In this document: positions 1-13,860 of the stretch, in pieces
Position numbering within the stretch: the first letter of the stretch is position 1
Layout of the letters: every line of letters begins with the position of its first letter
Origin: Rhynochetos jubatus
Taxonomy: Eukaryota; Chordata; Aves; Eurypygiformes; Rhynochetidae
Direction of reading: 5' to 3'
DNA length: 64,000 bases
NCBI GenBank assembly: GCA_027574665.1
Contig: CM050659.1
Location: 563,001-627,000, forward strand
Translations under genes and position numbers: made by a program
The notes under the pieces: generated by a model
What the model was told of the DNA's origin: nothing
The model's input: the letters and a program-made list of their open reading frames with translations, nothing else
Database searches by the model: none

Positions 1-19
1 GCAGGGGCGGGGGCGTGTG

Positions 20-87
20 GAGCTGGAAATTTTGCTCTGCCGGAGACATCCCTGAGCTGGAAATTTTGCTCTGCCGGAGACATCCCT
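20..87 (+). repeat. 34-bp direct duplication in first intron, unit 1
   Basis: A 34-bp segment beginning GAGCTGGAAATTTTGCTCTG is present twice in direct contact (20-53 and 54-87). It lies just inside the first intron, downstream of the donor seen in the later units. No function is recognised. Confidence 0.9.
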
Positions 88-113
88 GCGTTGTGAGACA
101 GCGGGGCTGGATT

Positions 114-450
114 GGGAGCGGCGGGGGTGGGGGGCGCGGAGGTGTGCGGTTTTTTTTTTCTTCTTTCTGACTCTCTTTCTCCAGCCGCAGGCTGGCCGGG
201 CAGCGCCGGGGCTGTGGGAGCGGGGGGGGGGGGGGGGGGGGGGGGCGGCGGGGGGGTGGGGCGCGGAGGTGTGCGGGGTTTTTTTTCTTCTTTCTGTGTC
301 TTTCTCCGGCCGCAGGCTTGCCGGGCAGCGCCGGAGTTGTGGGAGCAGCGGGGGGGCGGATGGGGGGCGGCCGCGGAGGTGTCCTTTTTTTTTTTCTTCT
401 TTGTGTCTCTCTTCCTCCGGCCGCAGGCTGGCCGAGCAGCGTCGGGGTTG
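114..450 (+). repeat. Triplicated G-run/T-run/CAG module in first intron, unit 1
   Basis: Three tandem modules (about 114-215, 216-340 and 341-450) each run GGGAGC, a G-rich stretch, GCGGAGGTGT, a T-rich pyrimidine tract and then (G/C)CCGCAGG. Each therefore looks like a polypyrimidine tract plus a 3' splice acceptor, with CAG ending at 190, 315 and 426. The second module contains an uninterrupted run of 24 G (222-245). The G-rich parts could form G-quadruplexes on the + strand. Whether any of the three CAGs is used for splicing cannot be told; a cleaner acceptor lies downstream, ending at 662. Confidence 0.85.
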
Positions 451-727
451 GGGTGAGAGCGGGCCACGGGGGTGCTTACCCGAGGTTCGGGACTGCTAAG
501 GCCCCCCCCTTGCCAGGGGAGACGTGGCGGCCCTGGTGCACAGCACCCCGGCGACGGGTCTCCCTCGGCGGCGCCGGGAGCAGGCAGTGCCGGCCCTGCC
601 CACGTGCCGCAGGGTGGCTGCGCCTTGGGGAGCCTCAAAGCCCCTCGATGCTCTTCTTGCAGGCTCTGCCCCACCCTGTCCCTCCCTGTGCACCCTGTCA
701 GCGCAAGAGCAGCTGAAGGCCCAAGGC
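451..727 (+). other. End of first intron and 5' UTR of FOXJ1-like copy 1
   Basis: This stretch has no gene of its own. A good 3' splice acceptor (CTCTTCTTGCAG) ends at 662, so the exon holding the start codon probably begins at 663, leaving about 65 bases of 5' UTR before the ATG at 728. An open frame runs through from 524, but its upstream codons show no resemblance to FOXJ1, so it is treated as non-coding. Confidence 0.6.
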
Positions 728-2772
<2,045 letters not shown>

Positions 2773-3888
2773 GAGGCCTGTCAGCATTTGAAAGCCCACG
2801 CAGGCTCCTTTTTAGGGGGGTGGGGTGTCCCGAGGCCAGCAAGCAAGGGCCATGTCTCTGGGGGGGGCTTTGGGGATAGATAGGTGATGTTGAAAGAGGT
2901 TTGTTATAAATCTTTGTGGTTGTAAATCTTGATCACTTGGTTGTCCTCTGTTTTTCTGGTTTGGGGCCTCTGTGTGGAGGCTGAAATAGGGCAGAGATGC
3001 ACGTGCCATTGCACCTTTGCCAGGGAAAGTTATCTCTAAGTTTTGACAAAGCAAGAAACGGTCCGTTTGCCTCCTTCTTTCCCTCCAGCGCTGCCCGTCT
3101 GTGTCTGACGCCCTCCCCTGTGGGTAGGGGACATCTCACCAGCCCAGCCCCGGTCCGTGGGTGCTACCCACCCCCGTGCGCGGCGGCACGGCAATTCCCC
3201 GAGGGGAAACCGAGGCGCAAAGCACCGCCTGCATGGCGATGGTTAGCCAGCAGCTGTGCGGCACGAGGGTGGCCCAGTGTCCTGGGAGCTGCTGCCAACG
3301 CCTGGCGCATCCTTCCTAGGAGGAGCTCCTGGGGGTGATGACAGGCCGTTGGGCAGGGTCATTGCTCACCCGCGGGGGCCAGGCAGAACCCCCCGGCACC
3401 CCCAGCGTCGTCCCTTTGGGCCTTTTGTGGGACTTGATTGAATCGTTCCCTCTTGGGGCTTGTCTAGGGGTTTTGCGCCCGCTTTTCCAGAAGCTCCCTC
3501 CTCTCCCGTGAGCTTTGCAAGTTGGGGGTCGTCGCCGGGACGAGGTAAGGGACGGCCGGACAGCCGCGGTGGCAGAAAGCGGCGGGGGGAGGGGCGCTGC
3601 CGAGGGAGGGCTCAGCCGGGCGGCCCGTGCAAAGCCGGCTGTCAGGAGCGGGAGGTTTGCCCGGGGGAGGGCTCGGTTTTGTTCTTGGAGCTTTCTTCTC
3701 TAGGCGCAGTTTCATCTTTACTGATTGCATCGGGACTTTTGTCCGTTGGAGGCCCCCCCCCGCTCCCCGCTCGCTGCACCCGGCGTTCCTGGGATGGGAT
3801 CCTCGTTCCCTGCCAGCACAGGAGCTGGCCCGGCTGGGGGGTGACACTGGGGAGCAGGCACCTGAACGCGGCTGTGGCTGCCCCCAGC
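2773..3888 (+). other. 3' UTR and intergenic spacer between copies 1 and 2
   Basis: About 1.1 kb without a recognisable gene. It starts as probable 3' UTR and becomes GC- and CpG-rich towards its right end. A 54-bp segment at 3491-3544 is flanked by an acceptor-like CTTTTCCAG and a strong donor-like GAG|GTAAGG, so it could be an alternative 5' UTR exon of the next copy. Open frames here are side effects of high GC. Confidence 0.6.
2905..2910 (+). terminator. Candidate polyadenylation signal TATAAA, copy 1
   Basis: A TATAAA variant signal lies about 135 bases after the tail stop and is followed by a GT/T-rich stretch (about 2911-2970) such as normally sits downstream of cleavage sites. No AATAAA or ATTAAA was noticed nearby. 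Confidence 0.4.
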
Positions 3889-4242
3889 CTTGTTTTGGGG
3901 GCAAAAAGCCTGTGCTGCGGGAGCGGGGCGGGTAGTCCCGCCGCGCCGCGCTCGCGCCGCGCTCATGCCCGGCCGGGGCCGGCAGCCGCGTTCAAAGGCT
4001 GCAGCCGCGGAGCTCGGCGCCGGCGCTTGCCGGGGCCGGGCCGGGGCCGGGGCCGGGCCGCGCGCACCCGGTTGCGCTCGCGGGCGCCGCGAGCCCTGGG
4101 CTGCCGGTTGGACGGTTGGCGGCGCGAGGCCACAGCTAACGGAAGCTGGACTCCGCCGGCCGGCGCTGAGGGAGCGTGTGCTTGCGCTGGGTCCGCTGGT
4201 CGCCGAGAACCGTTTGAGGGGTAGCAGCAGAGTGACCGCCAG
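3889..4242 (+). promoter_or_regulatory. CpG-rich promoter and non-coding first exon of FOXJ1-like copy 2
   Basis: An extremely GC- and CpG-rich stretch with a GGGGCGGG Sp1-type box (about 3924-3931), a TTCAAAGG element (3991-3998; reverse CCTTTGAA fits the TCF/LEF core) and GGGGCCGG repeats. It ends in a textbook 5' splice donor, CAG|GTAAGT, with the exon ending at 4242. FOXJ1 genes commonly have a non-coding first exon, so this is read as the promoter plus exon 1 of copy 2, spliced to the acceptor ending at 4919. The transcription start cannot be fixed and there is no convincing TATA box. Confidence 0.6.
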
Positions 4243-4276
4243 GTAAGTGGGGAGCGGGCAGGGGCGGGGGCGTGTG

Positions 4277-4344
4277 GAGCTGGAAATTTTGCTCTGCCGG
4301 AGACATCCCTGAGCTGGAAATTTTGCTCTGCCGGAGACATCCCT
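4277..4344 (+). repeat. 34-bp direct duplication in first intron, unit 2
   Basis: Same two adjacent 34-bp copies as in unit 1, 34 bases downstream of the CAG|GTAAGT donor. Confidence 0.9.
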
Positions 4345-4370
4345 GCGTTGTGAGACAGCGGGGCTGGATT

Positions 4371-4707
4371 GGGAGCGGCGGGGGTGGGGGGCGCGGAGGT
4401 GTGCGGTTTTTTTTTTTCTTCTTTCTGACTCTCTTTCTCCAGCCGCAGGCTGGCCGGGCAGCGCCGGGGTTGTGGGAGCCGGGGGGGGGGGGGGGGGGGG
4501 GCGGCGGGGGGGTGGGGCGCGGAGGTGTGCGGGGTTTTTTTTCTTCTTTCTGTGTCTTTCTCCGGCCGCAGGCTTGCCGGGCAGCGCCGGAGTTGTGGGA
4601 GCAGCGGGGGGGGCGGATGGGGGGCGGCCGCGGAGGTGTCCTTTTTTTTTTTCTTCTTTGTGTCTCTCTTCCTCCGGCCGCAGGCTGGCCGAGCAGCGTC
4701 GGGGTTG
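4371..4707 (+). repeat. Triplicated G-run/T-run/CAG module in first intron, unit 2
   Basis: Counterpart of the module in unit 1. The poly-G run here is 21 bases (4481-4501) and the base before it is C rather than G, a difference shared with unit 3 but not with unit 1. Confidence 0.85.
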
Positions 4708-4984
4708 GGGTGAGAGCGGGCCACGGGGGTGCTTACCCGAGGTTCGGGACTGCTAAGGCCCCCCCCTTGCCAGGGGAGACGTGGCGGCCCTGGTGCACAG
4801 CACCCCGGCGACGGGTCTCCCTCGGCGGCGCCGGGAGCAGGCAGTGCCGGCCCTGCCCACGTGCCGCAGGGTGGCTGCGCCTTGGGGAGCCTCAAAGCCC
4901 CTCGATGCTCTTCTTGCAGGCTCTGCCCCACCCTGTCCCTCCCTGTGCACCCTGTCAGCGCAAGAGCAGCTGAAGGCCCAAGGC

Positions 4985-6937
<1,953 letters not shown>

Positions 6938-8053
6938 GAGGCCTGTCAGCATTTGAAAGCCCACGCAGGCTCCTTTTTAGGGGGGTGGGGTGTCCCGAGG
7001 CCAGCAAGCAAGGGCCATGTCTCTGGGGGGGGCTTTGGGGATAGATAGGTGATGTTGAAAGAGGTTTGTTATAAATCTTTGTGGTTGTAAATCTTGATCA
7101 CTTGGTTGTCCTCTGTTTTTCTGGTTTGGGGCCTCTGTGTGGAGGCTGAAATAGGGCAGAGATGCACGTGCCATTGCACCTTTGCCAGGGAAAGTTATCT
7201 CTAAGTTTTGACAAAGCAAGAAACGGTCCGTTTGCCTCCTTCTTTCCCTCCAGCGCTGCCCGTCTGTGTCTGACGCCCTCCCCTGTGGGTAGGGGACATC
7301 TCACCAGCCCAGCCCCGGTCCGTGGGTGCTACCCACCCCCGTGCGCGGCGGCATGGCAATTCCCCGAGGGGAAACCGAGGCGCAAAGCACCGCCTGCATG
7401 GCGATGGTTAGCCAGCAGCTGTGCGGCACGAGGGTGGCCCAGTGTCCTGGGAGCTGCTGCCAACGCCTGGCGCATCCTTCCTAGGAGGAGCTCCTGGGGG
7501 TGATGACAGGCCGTTGGGCAGGGTCATTGCTCACCCGCGGGGGCCAGGCAGAACCCCCCGGCACCCCCAGCGTCGTCCCTTTGGGCCTTTTGTGGGACTT
7601 GATTGAATCGTTCCCTCTTGGGGCTTGTCTAGGGGTTTTGCGCCCGCTTTTCCAGAAGCTCCCTCCTCTCCCGTGAGCTTTGCAAGTTGGGGGTCGTCGC
7701 CGGGACGAGGTAAGGGACGGCCGGACAGCCGCGGTGGCAGAAAGCGGCGGGGGGAGGGGCGCTGCCGAGGGAGGGCTCAGCCGGGCGGCCCGTGCAAAGC
7801 CGGCTGTCAGGAGCGGGAGGTTTGCCCGGGGGAGGGCTCGGTTTTGTTCTTGGAGCTTTCTTCTCTAGGCGCAGTTTCATCTTTACTGATTGCATCGGGA
7901 CTTTTGTCCGTTGGAGGCCCCCCCCCGCTCCCCGCTCGCTGCACCCGGCGTTCCTGGGATGGGATCCTCGTTCCCTGCCAGCACAGGAGCTGGCCCGGCT
8001 GGGGGGTGACACTGGGGAGCAGGCACCTGAACGCGGCTGTGGCTGCCCCCAGC
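6938..8053 (+). other. 3' UTR and intergenic spacer between copies 2 and 3
   Basis: Counterpart of the spacer after copy 1, with no gene seen. The candidate 54-bp exon is at 7656-7709. A C-to-T change at 7353 (GGCACGGC to GGCATGGC) distinguishes this copy. Confidence 0.6.
7070..7075 (+). terminator. Candidate polyadenylation signal TATAAA, copy 2
   Basis: Same position relative to the gene and same GT-rich downstream stretch as in copy 1. Confidence 0.4.
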
Positions 8054-8407
8054 CTTGTTTTGGGGGCAAAAAGCCTGTGCTGCGGGAGCGGGGCGGGTAG
8101 TCCCGCCGCGCCGCGCTCGCGCCGCGCTCATGCCCGGCCGGGGCCGGCAGCCGCGTTCAAAGGCTGCAGCCGCGGAGCTCGGCGCCGGCGCTTGCCGGGG
8201 CCGGGCCGGGGCCGGGGCCGGGCCGCGCGCACCCGGTTGCGCTCGCGGGCGCCGCGAGCCCTGGGCTGCCGGTTGGACGGTTGGCGGCGCGAGGCCACAG
8301 CTAACGGAAGCTGGACTCCGCCGGCCGGCGCTGAGGGAGCGTGTGCTTGCGCTGGGTCCGCTGGTCGCCGAGAACCGTTTGAGGGGTAGCAGCAGAGTGA
8401 CCGCCAG
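8054..8407 (+). promoter_or_regulatory. CpG-rich promoter and non-coding first exon of FOXJ1-like copy 3
   Basis: Same organisation as the block upstream of copy 2: GC box, TTCAAAGG (8156-8163), GGGGCCGG repeats and a CAG|GTAAGT donor with the exon ending at 8407. The matching acceptor ends at 9083. Confidence 0.6.
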
Positions 8408-8441
8408 GTAAGTGGGGAGCGGGCAGGGGCGGGGGCGTGTG

Positions 8442-8509
8442 GAGCTGGAAATTTTGCTCTGCCGGAGACATCCCTGAGCTGGAAATTTTGCTCTGCCGGA
8501 GACATCCCT
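8442..8509 (+). repeat. 34-bp direct duplication in first intron, unit 3
   Basis: Same two adjacent 34-bp copies as in units 1 and 2. Confidence 0.9.
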
Positions 8510-8535
8510 GCGTTGTGAGACAGCGGGGCTGGATT

Positions 8536-8871
8536 GGGAGCGGCGGGGGTGGGGGGCGCGGAGGTGTGCGGTTTTTTTTTTTCTTCTTTCTGACTCTCTT
8601 TCTCCAGCCGCAGGCTGGCCGGGCAGCGCCGGGGTTGTGGGAGCCGGGGGGGGGGGGGGGGGGGGGCGGCGGGGGGGTGGGGCGCGGAGGTGTGCGGGGT
8701 TTTTTTTCTTCTTTCTGTGTCTTTCTCCGGCCGCAGGCTTGCCGGGCAGCGCCGGAGTTGTGGGAGCAGCGGGGGGGCGGATGGGGGGCGGCCGCGGAGG
8801 TGTCCTTTTTTTTTTTCTTCTTTGTGTCTCTCTTCCTCCGGCCGCAGGCTGGCCGAGCAGCGTCGGGGTTG
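8536..8871 (+). repeat. Triplicated G-run/T-run/CAG module in first intron, unit 3
   Basis: Counterpart of the modules in units 1 and 2, with a 21-base poly-G run at 8646-8666. It is one base shorter than the unit 2 version. Confidence 0.85.
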
Positions 8872-9148
8872 GGGTGAGAGCGGGCCACGGGGGTGCTTAC
8901 CCGAGGTTCGGGACTGCTAAGGCCCCCCCCTTGCCAGGGGAGACGTGGCGGCCCTGGTGCACAGCACCCCGGCGACGGGTCTCCCTCGGCGGCGCCGGGA
9001 GCAGGCAGTGCCGGCCCTGCCCACGTGCCGCAGGGTGGCTGCGCCTTGGGGAGCCTCAAAGCCCCTCGATGCTCTTCTTGCAGGCTCTGCCCCACCCTGT
9101 CCCTCCCTGTGCACCCTGTCAGCGCAAGAGCAGCTGAAGGCCCAAGGC

Positions 9149-11273
<2,125 letters not shown>

Positions 11274-12389
11274 GAGGCCTGTCAGCATTTGAAAGCCCAC
11301 GCAGGCTCCTTTTTAGGGGGGTGGGGAGTCCCGAGGCCAGCAAGCAAGGGCCATGTCTCTGGGGGGGGCTTTGGGGATAGATAGGTGATGTTGAAAGAGG
11401 TTTGTTATAAATCTTTGTGGTTGTAAATCTTGATCACTTGGTTGTCCTCTGTTTTTCTGGTTTGGGGCCTCTGTGTGGAGGCTGAAATAGGGCAGAGATG
11501 CACGTGCCATTGCACCTTTGCCAGGGAAAGTTATCTCTAAGTTTTGACAAAGCAAGAAACGGTCCGTTTGCCTCCTTCTTTCCCTCCAGCGCTGCCCGTC
11601 TGTGTCTGACGCCCTCCCCTGTGGGTAGGGGACATCTCACCAGCCCAGCCCCGGTCCGTGGGTGCTACCCACCCCCGTGCGCGGCGGCACGGCAATTCCC
11701 CGAGGGGAAACCGAGGCGCAAAGCACCGCCTGCATGGCGATGGTTAGCCAGCAGCTGTGCGGCACGAGGGTGGCCCAGTGTCCTGGGAGCTGCTGCCAAC
11801 GCCTGGCGCATCCTTCCTAGGAGGAGCTCCTGGGGGTGATGACAGGCCGTTGGGCAGGGTCATTGCTCACCCGCGGGGGCCAGGCAGAACCCCCCGGCAC
11901 CCCCAGCGTCGTCCCTTTGGGCCTTTTGTGGGACTTGATTGAATCGTTCCCTCTTGGGGCTTGTCTAGGGGTTTTGCGCCCGCTTTTCCAGAAGCTCCCT
12001 CCTCTCCCGTGAGCTTTGCAAGTTGGGGGTCGTCGCCGGGACGAGGTAAGGGACGGCCGGACAGCCGCGGTGGCAGAAAGCGGCGGGGGGAGGGGCGCTG
12101 CCGAGGGAGGGCTCAGCCGGGCGGCTCGTGCAAAGCCGGCTGTCAGGAGCGGGAGGTTTGCCCGGGGGAGGGCTCGGTTTTGTTCTTGGAGCTTTCTTCT
12201 CTAGGCGCAGTTTCATCTTTACTGATTGCATCGGGACTTTTGTCCGTTGGAGGCCCCCCCCCGCTCCCCGCTCGCTGCACCCGGCGTTCCTGGGATGGGA
12301 TCCTCGTTCCCTGCCAGCACAGGAGCTGGCCCGGCTGGGGGGTGACACTGGGGAGCAGGCACCTGAACGCGGCTGTGGCTGCCCCCAGC
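11274..12389 (+). other. 3' UTR and spacer downstream of copy 3
   Basis: Counterpart of the two earlier spacers, with no gene seen. The candidate 54-bp exon is at 11992-12045, followed by GTAAGG. Single-base differences from the other units occur at 11327 and 12126. Confidence 0.6.
11406..11411 (+). terminator. Candidate polyadenylation signal TATAAA, copy 3
   Basis: Same motif and downstream GT-rich context as in the other copies. Confidence 0.4.
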
Positions 12390-12501
12390 CTTGTTTTGGG
12401 GGCAAAAAGCCTGTGCTGCGGGAGCGGGGCGGGTAGTCCCGCCGCGCCGCGCTCGCGCCGCGCTCATGCCCGGCCGGGGCCGGCAGCCGCGTTCAAAGGC
12501 T
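12390..12501 (+). promoter_or_regulatory. Truncated promoter fragment of a missing fourth FOXJ1-like copy
   Basis: This matches the first ~110 bases of the promoter/first-exon block upstream of copies 2 and 3, through the GC box and the TTCAAAGG element (12492-12499). It then switches within two bases to satellite sequence. The GGGGCCGG repeats and the CAG|GTAAGT donor are lost, so no functional first exon remains. Confidence 0.85.
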
Positions 12502-13315
12502 CTAAAGCAGCACTATAATGCGACCAAACAGACAGAGTTAGGAGAGAATTTCTTGTCCCTTCTTGCTGCGCCTTTGCAGAGCACTGCGTGCCAGAGCAGC
12601 CGGACCGCTGTGTTGCTTGCAATCTCCAGTTCCAACAGTGCCACAGTTCCTCGGCAACAGAAAGAGCTAGGAAGGAATTGCTTACGCTGTTTTCTCTCGC
12701 TGTGCTCTAGCAGTTCGTTCCCTTTTCGGCAGAGCGCGGGACCGCTTGCAAAGCTTAGAAACAAACCTCTCCCTTTTCCTCCAAAAGGGAAAGAGCTACG
12801 AGAGAATTTCTTAGGGAAACTTTGTTTGTTTTGGCAGAGCACTGCATGCCTCTTAAGACAGAGCTCTGTATCCCCGGGAAAGTCGAAATCCACAGGGTCA
12901 CCTTCTCTGTGCTAACGGGCTCGGAGAGGCTCGAATGCACGGCTCGTTGAAGCGTCTGCCCGAACACGGACATCTGAAGCAGCACTGTAATGCGACCAAA
13001 CAGAAAGAGTTAGGAGAGAATTTCTTGTCCCTTCTTGCTGCGCCTTTGCAGAGCACTGCGTGCCAGAGCAGCCGGATCGCTGTGTTGCTTGCAATCTCCA
13101 CTTCCAACAGTGCCACAGTTCCTCGGCAACAGAAAGAGCTAGGAAGGAATTGCTTACGCTGTTTTCTCTCGCTGTGCTCTAGCAGTTCGTTCCCTTTTCG
13201 GCAGAGCGCGGGACCGCTTGCAAAGCTTAGAAACAAACCTCTCCCTTTTCCTCCAAAAGGGAAAGAGCTACGAGAGAATTTCTTAGGGAAACCTTGTTTG
13301 TTTTGGCAGAGCACT

Positions 13316-13350
13316 GCATGCCTCTTAAGACAGAGCTCTGTATCCCCGGG
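13316..13350. repeat. Palindrome cluster in the satellite monomer (representative)
   Basis: Four perfect palindromes stand almost end to end: GCATGC (13316-13321), CTTAAG (13324-13329), ACAGAGCTCTGT (13330-13341) and CCCGGG (13345-13350). Thirty of the 35 bases belong to a palindrome. The cluster recurs in nearly every monomer; exceptions seen include GAGCTCTCTATC (near 24190), AAAGCTCTG (near 48260) and the recurrent CCCCGGG to CGCCGGG variant. Confidence 0.9.
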
Positions 13351-13360
13351 AAAGTCGAAA
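13344..13360 (-). other. CENP-B-box-like motif in the satellite monomer (representative)
   Basis: On the minus strand these 17 bases read TTTCGACTTTCCCGGGG. Against the CENP-B core pattern nTTCGnnnnAnnCGGGn, eight of the nine fixed positions match; the central A is T. It overlaps the CCCGGG palindrome and occurs once per monomer. It is broken in variants reading CGCCGGG, AAAGACGAAA, AAAGTTGAAA or AAAGTAGAAAGG. A chance match is possible. Confidence 0.35.
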
Positions 13361-13388
13361 TCCACAGGGTCACCTTCTCTGTGCTAAC

Positions 13389-13860
13389 AGGCTCGGAGAG
13401 GCTCGAATGCGCGGCTCGTTGAAGCGTCTGCCCGAACACGGACATCTGAAGCAGCACTGTAATGCGACCAAACAGAAAGAGTTAGGAGAGAATTTCTTGT
13501 CCCTTCTTGCTGCGCCTTTGCAGAGCACTGCGTGCCAGAGCAGCCGGATCGCTGTGTTGCTTGCAATCTCCAGTTCCAACAGTGCCACAGTTCCTCGGCA
13601 ACAGAAAGAGCTAGGAAGGAATTGCTTACGCTGTTTTCTCTCGCTGTGCTCTAGCAGTTCGTTCCCTTTTCGGCAGAGCGTGGGACCGCTTGCAAAGCTT
13701 AGAAACAAACCTCTCCCTTTTCCTCCAAAAGGGAAAGAGCTACGAGAGAATTTCTTAGGGAAACCTTGTTTGTTTTGGCAGAGCACTGCATGCCTCTTAA
13801 GACAGAGCTCTGTATTGCCGGGAAAGTCGAAATCCACAGGGTCACCTTCTCTGTGCTAAC
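13389..13860 (+). repeat. Representative 472-bp satellite monomer
   Basis: One monomer phased from AGGCTCGGAG. In order: a segment with AGAGGCTCGAATGCG and GAAGCGTCTGCCCGAACACG; module A starting AGAGTTAGGAGAGAATTTC; module B starting AGAGCTAGGAAGGAATTGC; module C starting AGAGCTACGAGAGAATTTC; and the palindrome cluster near its end. By hand count the typical monomer has about 24 CpG dinucleotides. Confidence 0.9.

Larger units (their letters stand above)
13006..13392 (+). repeat. Nested ~129-bp modules inside the monomer (representative)
   Basis: The word AGAG(T/C)TA(G/C)GA begins at 13006, 13135 and 13264, exactly 129 bases apart, each followed by (G/A)GAATT(T/G)CTT. A second anchor, GCAGAGC, occurs once per module but at unequal spacing (153 and 105 bases), so internal indels have accumulated. 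The next monomer's first anchor is at 13478, leaving 85 bases not part of this series: 472 = 3 x 129 + 85. Confidence 0.7.

Noticed and set aside
4199-4210. GTCGCCGAGAAC as an RFX X-box regulating the ciliary gene
   Set aside because: Both half-sites fit loosely but the required 1-3 base spacer is absent.
3460-4246. Long frames in the CpG-rich spacer (both strands), repeated in units 2 and 3
   Set aside because: High-GC sequence rarely contains stops; composition is arginine/glycine/proline/alanine-rich without domains, and the region carries promoter and splice signals instead.
13393-13420. GGCTCGAATGC in the satellite as a Pol III B box, suggesting a tRNA-derived SINE
   Set aside because: Two mismatches to the B-box consensus and no A box at a suitable distance; no tRNA-like fold.
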